The translations under genes were made by a program, and so were the position numbers. Below the pieces are notes generated by a model that worked only from the letters and a program-made list of their open reading frames with translations, was not told where the DNA came from and did no database searches. This document shows positions 27,401 to 34,997 of a stretch of 64,000 bases of DNA, piece after piece (the stretch's first letter is position 1; the number at the start of each line of letters is the position of its first letter). This DNA is from Xanthocytophaga flava (lineage in GTDB: Bacteria; Bacteroidota; Bacteroidia; Cytophagales; 172606-1): assembly GCA_030068525.1 (NCBI GenBank), contig JASJOS010000001.1:310001-374000 (forward strand). The letters run 5' to 3'.

Positions 27401-27970
27401 CTACTGTGTTAAAGAGTACTTCGTAAACAAAGCAGTGCCACCTCCAGCTGTAGGACTACAAGCATAGATTCCAGCCTTTACAATAGCCTCAGCCTTGTAC
27501 AGATAGGCAATACGGATTTGCTCAAATGCAGAACCCTGATAGCAGGCATAGACCTCTATATTCTGTCCTTTACGAATGATCTTGTATTCTATTTCCTGTA
27601 TACCTGCGGCTACCCGTTGTGTAGACCAGTCTGAGTAGCCAAGGTTAGTCACTACCACCCCCAAATGTGAAAATTCAGGTGTTTCGTATTCACAGGATGT
27701 TTTGATCCAGTTATCCTCATCTATACGAATACATAAGCCTGCCTGATCAAACCGGTGTTTGGGAGTGAGGCGTACCTGGGTATACAACTCAAAATCTCTC
27801 TCTGTTTCTGTGTAGTAAAAGTGGGCATTGTCATTCCGAAAACCATAATGTGTACGTTGCCAGAAGTCTGAGCCTGCATCAGGAGCGAGAAAAAATCCAT
27901 CATCCTGAAAGTGCCATAAGGCTGGTTCGTTCATCCATTGATAAGAAGCAAGTGATTCCTGAATTGTCAT
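27401..27970 (-). CDS. DUF1349 domain protein (concanavalin-like)
   Basis: The 189-residue protein matches DUF1349, the family related to yeast YJL217W, with a lectin/glucanase-type beta sandwich. Recognisable parts are L-A-P-D-A-G-S-D-F-W-Q-R-T-H-Y-G, Q-A-G-L-C-I-R-I-D-E-D-N-W-I-K, L-G-V-V-V-T-N-L-G and A-G-I-Y-A-C-S-P. No signal peptide is present, so it is cytosolic. Some members are annotated as regulating enolase expression, but the molecular role is not established. A perfect -7 box is found upstream at 27999. Confidence 0.85.
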   Translation of the reverse strand: MTIQESLASYQWMNEPALWHFQDDGFFLAPDAGSDFWQRTHYGFRNDNAHFYYTETERDFELYTQVRLTPKHRFDQAGLCIRIDEDNWIKTSCEYETPEFSHLGVVVTNLGYSDWSTQRVAAGIQEIEYKIIRKGQNIEVYACYQGSAFEQIRIAYLYKAEAIVKAGIYACSPTAGGGTALFTKYSLTQ

Positions 27971-27998
27971 AGTAAGTGAGTTGGATCAAAGGTTATGG

Positions 27999-28006
27999 CA
28001 AATATA
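27999..28006 (-). promoter_or_regulatory. Candidate -7 box for the DUF1349 gene
   Basis: Read on the minus strand, 28006-27999 is TATATTTG, an exact match to TAnnTTTG, 29 bases ahead of the start codon. No -33 element was found at the right spacing. Confidence 0.4.
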
Positions 28007-28336
28007 TTCTCTAAAAATCACTTGACTTAAAAATAGTACAAAAGAAATAAGAGGATACTTTGCGGTGTAAAGTTATACAACTATAAATAAAAAGAAGCTG
28101 CGATGATAAAAACAAAAAAGTTACTAAAATTGGTAACCGAAAGACAAAAAGTAAGAAAACACTGAACTTTCACTCTGTGAAATGAATTTTTCTTTGGAAT
28201 ATTGAAAAATCTCTCAGATTATGTGATAGCAGATATTTTTGTATTAAAGATATTTTTGCGCAAAATAGGATAATTGCTATAAGAAAGAATAGAATCAAAC
28301 TATACACTACTAAAGTAGACAGATTTTTAATTGCCA
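28007..28336. other. Intergenic region upstream of the HPP gene
   Basis: TATTTTTG occurs at 28234-28241 and again at 28251-28258, both exact -7 boxes on the + strand; the second is about 80 bases from the HPP start. Nothing else is seen except a 20-codon lysine-rich frame at 28103-28165, which is too short to judge. Confidence 0.45.
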
Positions 28337-28978
28337 ATGGTTAAGAAAAGAATAAAAAGAGGACTACGCATTACCCGCTATGTTATTTATAAAGAAACAC
28401 TGGTAGATTATCGGGAACATATATGGTCGTTTATTGGAGCATTTGTAGGCATCTCCTGTATTGCCTTCTTACAAAGTAAAATGTTTCCCTATACAGATAC
28501 TGTTTTTCTGATCGGCTCTTTTGGAGCTTCCAGTGTATTGATTTACGGTGCTATACAAAGTCCATTGGCACAACCCCGGAACCTGATCGGGGGACATGTA
28601 CTTTCGGCTATAGTGGGTGTTTCTGTCTATCAGCTATTGCCTGATATCCTTTGGTTAACAGCACCACTGGCAGTTTCTTTGTCTATTGTATTGATGCAAG
28701 TGACCAAAACACTGCATCCACCCGGAGGCGCTACCGGACTCATTGCTGTCATTGGATCTGAAAGAATAAAACAACTAGGGTATTGGTATGTGATTTCGCC
28801 TGTACTTACAGGCTGTCTGATTCTTCTGGTTGTGGCGCTTATTTTTAATAATATGACTGCCAACCGAACATATCCAACCAACCGAAAATTTACCCGTTTT
28901 TTGAAAAAGAGCTGGCCAAAACTGAATAGGTATAAGTTGAAACGGCAGCGCTACTCATTACCCTCCGAATCGCACTAG
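28337..28978 (+). CDS. HPP family membrane protein
   Basis: The 213-residue protein has four hydrophobic segments and the family signature H-P-P-G-G-A-T in the third, together with S-F-G-A-S-S-V-L and Q-P-R-N-L-I-G-G-H earlier. HPP-family members have been linked to nitrite transport in plastids and cyanobacteria, but most bacterial ones are uncharacterised. ATG at 28337 is preferred to TTG 28331. Its stop codon abuts the stop of the convergent gene with no spacer, so transcription from both sides must end inside or over the neighbours. Confidence 0.9.
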   Translation: MVKKRIKRGLRITRYVIYKETLVDYREHIWSFIGAFVGISCIAFLQSKMFPYTDTVFLIGSFGASSVLIYGAIQSPLAQPRNLIGGHVLSAIVGVSVYQLLPDILWLTAPLAVSLSIVLMQVTKTLHPPGGATGLIAVIGSERIKQLGYWYVISPVLTGCLILLVVALIFNNMTANRTYPTNRKFTRFLKKSWPKLNRYKLKRQRYSLPSESH

Positions 28979-29812
28979 TTACTTTTTTCGTTGCAGATAT
29001 TCTTTGTAGTGAAACAGTTGAAATAATTGTTGGGTAAAACGTACTTGTAAGGTCAGATAGTGATCTGAGTGTGGTTCCGGATCATTGGTAAGACTGATGC
29101 CATCCAGCAGGTCTGTAGTCGTAAAATGGTAAACTGCCTCCAAGCCCAGACTTGACTGATCTGTCAGTCGCCAGCTAGCTCCAATGCCGATAGGAAATGC
29201 AAAAGCAATAGGACTTCCGGCAGTTGCCTGCATAGGTTTGAGCCACTCCTGAGTTGAAGCATCTGCATTCACTTTTGTGCGATAATACAATACGCCGAAT
29301 CCGGCAAGGAAGTAAGCATCCAGACTACGATTATATTGTTCTCCTACGGTTTTTGATGTGGTATTAATCTGAAGTGAGATAGCAGATCCAAACAAATGAG
29401 AATGAAATGCTAAATCTCCCCATGTTCCCGGCCTCGCCCTGGCTTGTAATGACTGATAGCTATTGTCCCAGCGAACAGAAATGTAGTTCGTAAACCGATA
29501 GGACAGTCCTGCACTTAGGCCAATATTTAGATAATGATGTTGTAGGTCGCTATCCTTTAGTCTGCATATATCACCAGCATAGCCTGCCAGTCCTATGCCA
29601 GCCACCAGAGAGAGTCGATTCTGGTAAGGATGTGCATAGGGTTTCAAAAATGAATTTGAGTGTTCATTAGGGGTTTTAGCTTTAGTTCGGCTACCCGTCT
29701 GGCTATACGCAGGTAAAAGACAATACACCATAAGGCAAAAGGCAAGCAATAGCCTACCCCTTGTCTGATGGAAACACTCTTCTTTTAGCAATGAAAAACC
29801 CCTATAATCCAT
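28979..29812 (-). CDS. Outer-membrane beta-barrel protein, unknown
   Basis: ATG at 29812 gives 277 residues with a long positive n-region and signal peptide ending L-L-P-A-Y-S-Q. After it lies a series of amphipathic strands ending in aromatic residues (G-L-S-A-G-L-S-Y-R-F, A-Y-F-L-A-G-F-G-V-L-Y-Y, F-P-I-G-I-G-A-S-W-R-L, Y-L-T-L-Q-V-R-F), as in small beta-barrels such as DUF6089-type proteins. An earlier in-frame ATG exists at 29872, but it would overlap the upstream gene. It pairs with the upstream lipoprotein gene, from which it is 37 bases away. Function is unknown. Confidence 0.72.
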   Translation of the reverse strand: MDYRGFSLLKEECFHQTRGRLLLAFCLMVYCLLPAYSQTGSRTKAKTPNEHSNSFLKPYAHPYQNRLSLVAGIGLAGYAGDICRLKDSDLQHHYLNIGLSAGLSYRFTNYISVRWDNSYQSLQARARPGTWGDLAFHSHLFGSAISLQINTTSKTVGEQYNRSLDAYFLAGFGVLYYRTKVNADASTQEWLKPMQATAGSPIAFAFPIGIGASWRLTDQSSLGLEAVYHFTTTDLLDGISLTNDPEPHSDHYLTLQVRFTQQLFQLFHYKEYLQRKK

Positions 29813-29849
29813 TGCTAATTGGTTTCCTCTAAACTGATAAAGACAATGA

Positions 29850-30767
29850 TCAGAGTTGTGATAAAATTTCATCCAGTTCTTTTTGTGTGACAGACGTAAA
29901 CTCCATAGGTACCTGTAACGATGATTGAAGAGAAATGTTTTGTCTGCCAAGCCAAAGCGTTTCTCCTGTTTTAGCCAGGGCTATTAGTGTTGCTTCTTCA
30001 TCCAGTGGTAGATGGCTGACCGGGATGAACACACCATTGATCTGTGTAGTTGAAACTACTGAGTGAATATTGGATGGAATCACAAAGAGACGTACCTGTG
30101 ACAAAGCAGGCCCTTCACCCGAAATCTGCAAGGAAATCTGTACAGTAGAAGATGCCTCTGAGTAGACATAGGCCGGACTCAGCCAGGTGTCCAGCTGATT
30201 GCTGGTAATGGTGTAGTACTCTGGTGTGGAACCTGCCAGTGCACCCAGTTCTGCCCATGTAGTTTGAGCGTCTTCTTTGTAAAAACGCATTTTAGTATGA
30301 TCCGTTTTTGTACGTTTGGTTGGAATCTTGAGGGTGAAGTTTTTTCCTTCCATCATTTGAAGTGTGTCTCCATTGTACAGAATCGTAAGCATCACCTGAC
30401 CGCCTGTCTCAAGTAGTTCTGTAGTAGATACAGTAGATTTCCCAAATAGAAGTATTTCCTTTTTGCTGGTTAATAGTTTTAGATGAGCATCTACTACACA
30501 ATTACAGGGTATGTCTGAACCTTTTCCGGTAACACATAACTTGGGTAGAATAAGTATTACATCATCAGGAAGGATAACAGTATCTGTTTCTGAAACATCT
30601 GATTTTGCACTATCTACAGGTAAAGGAGTATCAGGAAGAAATACCTGACCCGGAGGTAGTAGAACAGATGGATCTGTAGGAGACACCATAACCACATAGT
30701 TATTGCAGGCCATAACAAAAATGATCAGGAGGATGGCTACCCCACCTATAAAGAAAGAATTTTTCAT
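29850..30767 (-). CDS. Lipoprotein of unknown function
   Basis: The 305-residue product has a lipobox V-M-A-C21 at the end of a hydrophobic signal. It contains a Cys-x-Cys pair (I-P-C-N-C-V-V-D-A-H) followed by strands such as L-T-I-L-Y-N-G-D-T-L and F-T-L-K-I-P-T. No domain was recognised. It is followed by a beta-barrel gene, so both probably sit at the outer membrane. Confidence 0.75.
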   Translation of the reverse strand: MKNSFFIGGVAILLIIFVMACNNYVVMVSPTDPSVLLPPGQVFLPDTPLPVDSAKSDVSETDTVILPDDVILILPKLCVTGKGSDIPCNCVVDAHLKLLTSKKEILLFGKSTVSTTELLETGGQVMLTILYNGDTLQMMEGKNFTLKIPTKRTKTDHTKMRFYKEDAQTTWAELGALAGSTPEYYTITSNQLDTWLSPAYVYSEASSTVQISLQISGEGPALSQVRLFVIPSNIHSVVSTTQINGVFIPVSHLPLDEEATLIALAKTGETLWLGRQNISLQSSLQVPMEFTSVTQKELDEILSQL

Positions 30768-30879
30768 AAGACAAAATTCAGTTTGGATATATGTATACCC
30801 AGACGAAGCTTGTCATAAAAACGCTGGCGGTGAGATGAAAATAACTAGAGGTCTTTTTAATAAGTAAGATATGGGCAAT

Positions 30880-30905
30880 AAAAAAACCCATATTCAGCGA
30901 ATATG
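30880..30905 (-). terminator. Terminator downstream of oxyR
   Basis: On the minus strand the 7-bp stem CATATTC/GAATATG (30905-30899 with 30895-30889) has a 3-base loop and is followed by GGG and seven T residues. It is the first hairpin after the oxyR stop at 31092. Nothing else is recognisable in the 30768-31091 gap. Confidence 0.7.
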
Positions 30906-31091
30906 AGCTTAGTTCTGATTTTAACCTTAAACCTAACCTTTATGAATATTTTATAGCAAGTATCGCGCCAGTTTTGTCTATGTATCTGGATACTAAGTTC
31001 TTAAAAAATACCATTCAAAGGGTGTGAAAAAAGGTTGAAAACATACATGTGATTGATAATCAGATTATTTAAGAAATTTATCTTTTCTTAA

Positions 31092-32027
31092 TCAGACTTT
31101 TACAACTTCCCGTTCACCTTGTGCCTGCATTGCGACTGGAATAGCTTCCAGAATTTCGGTTTTTAGGGCATCAATCATGCGTTTTTTTACATAATTCCGA
31201 TGAGTTGCCAAACTTACTTCCCGTACAGGTGCAGGGCTCTCAAAACGTCTCACACGCACAATTTGATCCGGATTTAGGTCTTGCAGGGAGAGTTCTGGCA
31301 AAATTGTGATTCCATCGTTGAGTTCAACCATCTTTTTGAGTGTTTCTATACTACCTACCTCATATTCAAAAGTAGTGCTGTCCTGGTAGCGATGTTTAAG
31401 TTCACACAGATTCATAATCTGAGAACGGATACAGTGTCCTTCTTCCAATAGCCAGAGTTGGCGTACATCAATATCCCGAGCCAGAACGTAATTTTTTTTC
31501 ATTAACTCGTTCGATTTTGACAGATATACTACAAATTCCTCATAAAACAGATGTTGGGTGAAGAGATTGTTGTCAGGAAGAGGGGTTACCAGTAGCCCTA
31601 CATCAATCTGATTGCTTTTCAGTTTCTCAATTAACACCTCTGTGGTAAACTCAGCGATCTTGAGTTTTACCTGCGGGTAACGCTCTACAAATTTTTGCAG
31701 AAACAAAGGAAGCAGATAAGGGGCAAGTGTAGGAATAACTCCCAGGCGTAATTCTCCGGAAATTTCATTTCGTTTGTCCTGTATAATTTCTTTGATCTTT
31801 TCCGCTTCCTTTAGTACTGTACGTGCCTGTTCGATAATTTCCATTCCTACTTCTGTAGGTACTACAGGTTGCTTGCTTCGGTCAAAGATTTTTACGTTCA
31901 GTTCTTCTTCCAGCTTCTGGATCTGCATACTGAGTGTAGGCTGCGTAACACAGCAATGTTCTGCTGCTAACGAAAAATGTCGGTAGGAGTCTACCGCTAC
32001 AATGTATTCTAACTGTATGGTTGTCAT
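31092..32027 (-). CDS. oxyR: LysR-type peroxide-responsive regulator
   Basis: The 311-residue product has an N-terminal winged HTH (residues 1-60; F-S-L-A-A-E-H-C-C-V-T-Q-P-T-L-S) and a LysR substrate-binding domain. Cys199 and Cys208 in E-G-H-C-I-R-S-Q-I-M-N-L-C fall at the same residue numbers as the redox cysteines of E. coli OxyR, which form a disulfide on contact with H2O2. The gene is divergent from ahpC and ahpD, which it very likely activates. Promoter and operator must be in the 724-base gap. Confidence 0.93.
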   Translation of the reverse strand: MTTIQLEYIVAVDSYRHFSLAAEHCCVTQPTLSMQIQKLEEELNVKIFDRSKQPVVPTEVGMEIIEQARTVLKEAEKIKEIIQDKRNEISGELRLGVIPTLAPYLLPLFLQKFVERYPQVKLKIAEFTTEVLIEKLKSNQIDVGLLVTPLPDNNLFTQHLFYEEFVVYLSKSNELMKKNYVLARDIDVRQLWLLEEGHCIRSQIMNLCELKHRYQDSTTFEYEVGSIETLKKMVELNDGITILPELSLQDLNPDQIVRVRRFESPAPVREVSLATHRNYVKKRMIDALKTEILEAIPVAMQAQGEREVVKV

Positions 32028-32156
32028 GTATTCTTTACTGTGATTATTCTTTTGTGATTACTCTTCTTTCTTTTCATGAGGTGTTTAGTCTTCCTGTGTT
32101 TCCCTATCCTCTGAAAAGAACACTTCCTACTCTGTCCTCTTGGAAGAATCTCTTCT

Positions 32157-32274
32157 TTGTCCTCCTAAAAGAATCTCGTGACAAACAGAGTCTTGTTTGG
32201 TTTATGAAAGACAAAAAATACTCTCCAAAAGGACAGGTCGCCGGTCTTGTCACGAGATTCTTTCAGGAGGACAA
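32157..32274. repeat. Hairpin mini-element with 28-bp arms
   Basis: Arm 32157-32184 and arm 32247-32274 are inverted repeats with 27 of 28 matches, enclosing 62 bases. The arm core TCCTCCTGAAAGAATCTC and the inner GACCGGCGACCTG block (read in reverse) recur at 42541-42655, with a related copy at 56636-56787. This element is in opposite orientation to the other two. Confidence 0.7.
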
Positions 32275-32653
32275 TGGAAGGGTACTTCGAGAGTAACTCT
32301 AATACAAATATATAGATTTTGCTTATTGGTTGTTTAATACTATTGATTTTGACTATTGAAAGGCGTAATGCGTTTCTATATGACCAGGATGTAAGAAGTT
32401 ACATCTGTTTGTAGGCAAGAATGATATATTAATGGGTTATCACAGAGTGTATTGAAGGGTTATTGAAAAGTTTCCTGATTTTGGTAAATATAATTTTGCA
32501 AAGAGTGATTATAATCATTTTTTTTTGAGGCAGAAATCATTCCGTTTGAAAAATACAATCACCATTTTTAGCCTGTATTAGAAAATTAAATAATACCTCA
32601 AAAAAAGTCTATTGAGGCTGTGTATTAGTTGTTATAACTTTTCTCTATGAAAT

Positions 32654-32679
32654 GATAAATAAAATCGATTTTTATTATC
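32654..32679. promoter_or_regulatory. Candidate OxyR operator upstream of ahpC
   Basis: Two 13-base halves, 32654-32666 and 32667-32679, form a near-palindrome (11 of 13 positions) centred on ATCGAT, of the kind bound by LysR-type regulators. It lies 73 bases before the ahpC start. It is inferred only from position and symmetry. Confidence 0.4.
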
Positions 32680-32751
32680 TGTTAATTTTATCCAATTTTG
32701 AATCGCAGATTTAAATAATACTTGTTTAACCTTTATATAATTTTTTCGACC

Positions 32752-33306
32752 ATGCAAAACCGTATGTTATCTATCGGAGAGAAATTTCCTGAGTTCAAAA
32801 AAACAGCAGTAGTTTCTCTTGAAAAAGGTAATGAATTCTATGAAATTACAAGCCAGGATCATATTAACGCTGGCAAATGGCTGGTAATGTTCTGGTGGCC
32901 AAAAGATTTTACATTCGTATGTCCTACTGAGATTGCTGAGTTCAACAAGAAAAACCAGGACTTCAAAGATCGTGATGCTATTCTGATTGGTGCTTCTACT
33001 GACTCTGAGTTTGTTCACTTAGCATGGAGACAAAATCATGATGATCTGCGTGGTTTGAAGTTCCCTATGCTGGCTGATACGTCTAAGTCACTGGCTGAAG
33101 AACTAGGTATCCTGGAAGCAAATGAGAAAATTGCTTATCGTGTAACATACATCGTAGATCCTCAAGGAATCGTACGTTGGGTAAGTGCTAACGACCTTTC
33201 TGTAGGACGTAACGTAGGTGAAGTAATCCGTGTGTTGGATGCACTGCAAACAGATGAACTTTGTCCTTGCAACTGGCAAAAAGGTGAAGCTACGTTGACT
33301 GCTTAA
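32752..33306 (+). CDS. ahpC: Peroxiredoxin, AhpC type
   Basis: The 184-residue product (ATG 32752, in place of a longer AT-rich frame) is a thiol peroxidase that reduces H2O2 and organic peroxides. The peroxidatic cysteine is Cys57 in F-V-C-P-T-E-I, and the C-terminal Cys171/Cys173 in D-E-L-C-P-C-N-W supply the resolving thiols, as in AhpC proteins that work with AhpD. The thioredoxin fold is shown by F-W-W-P-K-D-F-T-F. The next gene, 98 bases downstream, encodes the matching AhpD-like reductase, and oxyR is divergent, so this is a peroxide-response operon. Confidence 0.94.
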   Translation: MQNRMLSIGEKFPEFKKTAVVSLEKGNEFYEITSQDHINAGKWLVMFWWPKDFTFVCPTEIAEFNKKNQDFKDRDAILIGASTDSEFVHLAWRQNHDDLRGLKFPMLADTSKSLAEELGILEANEKIAYRVTYIVDPQGIVRWVSANDLSVGRNVGEVIRVLDALQTDELCPCNWQKGEATLTA

Positions 33307-33404
33307 TCTTACTCAAAATTCCTGGGGTTCGTAGTTCTGAGTGTTCTTAACTGCGGACCTCATTTCTTATCCTTTACTTTATACATTGACCTTTCGTTAT
33401 AATT

Positions 33405-33989
33405 ATGGATACTTTGCAACACGAAACCTTAAGTAGTCTGCTGGAAGAATTAAAAGTTGCCGATTATCAGCCAACAGCTGAAGTGGATAAACTGGCAGAA
33501 GTAGATCACCGGTATTTGCGTGATCTGCGTATTAATGTAACCAATGCATTGAAGTATGACAATCTGAGCAAGAAAGAAAGTTATTTGCTGGCATTGGCTG
33601 TGGCTATCAATGAGAAACATGCTGCTTTGAAAACAACATTCGAAGCACTGGCTAAAGGAGAAGGTGCTACAGATGCTGAGTTAGCAGAAACAATCGCTTG
33701 TGTTTCTTTGCTAAATGTAAATAATGTATTTTACCGTTTCCGTCACTTTACCAAAAAGGAATATTACGAACAAACACCGGCAGGAATCAAAATGTCCATT
33801 ATGATGAATCCTGTGCTGGGCAAAGAATTCTTTGAATTGATGAGTTTGGGAGTATCTGCGTTGAATGGTTGTGAGATGTGTGTAAATGCGCACGAAGAAT
33901 CTATTCTGAAAGTAGGTGGCTCACAAGCCCGTATTTATGATGCTGTTCGTTTGACAGCCGTTATGAAAGGACTTACTGCTATTTTTTAA
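33405..33989 (+). CDS. ahpD: AhpD-like alkylhydroperoxidase (carboxymuconolactone decarboxylase family)
   Basis: The 194-residue, mainly helical protein carries the CMD-family motif N-G-C156-E-M-C159-V-N-A-H163, the C-x2-C-x3-H arrangement of AhpD. AhpD passes electrons from lipoamide or another thiol donor to AhpC in mycobacteria. It follows ahpC directly and is under the presumed control of OxyR. Length is close to mycobacterial AhpD. Confidence 0.9.
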   Translation: MDTLQHETLSSLLEELKVADYQPTAEVDKLAEVDHRYLRDLRINVTNALKYDNLSKKESYLLALAVAINEKHAALKTTFEALAKGEGATDAELAETIACVSLLNVNNVFYRFRHFTKKEYYEQTPAGIKMSIMMNPVLGKEFFELMSLGVSALNGCEMCVNAHEESILKVGGSQARIYDAVRLTAVMKGLTAIF

Positions 33990-34072
33990 TAAATCATTGT
34001 AATACTTTTGATGTGAAAGCCTGGCTGCTTCTGGTGGTCGGGCTTCTTTTTTGTTCACAGATGAGCACAAAT

Positions 34073-34108
34073 AAAAAACGTCCGCGTTTCACAACGGGGA
34101 CGTTTTTT
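34073..34108. terminator. Bidirectional terminator between ahpD and the H1-like gene
   Basis: A perfect 11-bp stem pairs AAAAAACGTCC at 34073-34083 with 34098-34108, giving T-tracts on both strands. It serves the convergent ahpD (+) and histone-like (-) genes. Confidence 0.85.
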
Positions 34109-34125
34109 ATATATACTTTCTTATA

Positions 34126-34596
34126 TTATTTTTTTCCTTTACCTGGTGCTTTAGGTGCAGCAGGTTTTTTAGTTGTTTCTTTTTTTGCTTTTGTAGCAGT
34201 TGCTGCTGCATCCTGTACTACTGCGGCTTTTTTAGGAGCTGCTGCTTTCTTCGGAGCTTCAGCCTTTTTTGGGGCTTCCTCTTTCTTAGGAGCTGCCGCT
34301 TTCTTAGGAGCTGCCGCTTTTTTTACAGGAGCTGCTTCTGTTTGTGTTGCTTTCGAAATATCATCAATCAGCTTTTGAGTGATTTGTTTAGAATATTTCT
34401 CCTGATTGGACTTCAGAAAGTCTACAGTTTCAGTTGCAACTTCATACAAACCCACAGGGTTTCCATCTGCACGATAGCTGTGAATCAGATATTTAATTTT
34501 GTCTGTAATAGAAGTAAACTCAGGATTGTTGAGTTTGGAGATTTTCTCGTATGCAGCGTCTAGGGCTTTGTCGAGTTTGGAAGCATCTGTACTCAT
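34126..34596 (-). CDS. Histone H1-like DNA-binding protein
   Basis: The 156-residue product has a helical N-terminus (residues 1-85) and a C-terminal tail of repeated K-K-A-A-A-P-K-K/A-P-K-K-A units, lysine-, alanine- and proline-rich like eukaryotic H1 tails and Chlamydia Hc1. It probably binds and compacts DNA. The plus-strand frame through it is only the complement of the low-complexity tail. Confidence 0.85.
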   Translation of the reverse strand: MSTDASKLDKALDAAYEKISKLNNPEFTSITDKIKYLIHSYRADGNPVGLYEVATETVDFLKSNQEKYSKQITQKLIDDISKATQTEAAPVKKAAAPKKAAAPKKEEAPKKAEAPKKAAAPKKAAVVQDAAATATKAKKETTKKPAAPKAPGKGKK

Positions 34597-34997
34597 GTTC
34601 AGAATAATTTAAGGTGGAAGGTTGAGAAAGTTATATACTGCGTACTACTAATCTTTTGACAGATAATGTTTTTTCCCTTGCGGTTAACGTAAAATTACAA
34701 AAACAACAAACACACAAAAAAATATTTTTTTGTATTTTTCTCACATCATGGCATTTATTGGTGAAAAACTTGAAGTTTTGTCTGAAACAATAGAAGAATG
34801 AGAGAGACAAGTACACTAAAAATACATAGCTGTGCTGATTTGTTTACTTTTTTGTTGTTATTTTATAGATACATACTGTCATGTTATTTCACTGACACAG
34901 AATTAATCTTTCTAGTCGAAAAATTATTGTAAAAAATATGTGCCAGTCATACTTGAGAGTATTCAGGATGTCCTTGCCATACTAAAGTAGGAGAATT
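34597..34997. other. Intergenic region before the sensor kinase
   Basis: This gap is AT-rich and has no supported gene. The kinase has a good ribosome-binding site, AGGAG at about 34989. On the minus strand the H1 gene may use a T-rich promoter with TAATTTTA near 34690, which is one base off the -7 consensus. Confidence 0.4.

Larger units (their letters stand above)
32028..32751. other. oxyR-ahpC divergent intergenic region
   Basis: This is the long regulatory gap. It holds a hairpin repeat (32157-32274), a small palindrome TGATTATAATCA at 32506-32517 and the near-palindrome at 32654-32679. Close to ahpC, TTG at 32698-32700 is followed after 18 bases by tacttg (32719-32724), a possible weak -33/-7 pair. 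A 91-codon + frame here is not credible. Confidence 0.5.

Noticed and set aside
28103-28165. 20-codon lysine-rich frame
   Set aside because: Too short and AT-rich to separate from chance, although -7-like sequences lie near it.
34013-34378. 121-codon plus-strand frame rich in Ala and Phe
   Set aside because: It is the complement of the K/A/P-rich tail of the H1-like gene and of the bidirectional terminator.
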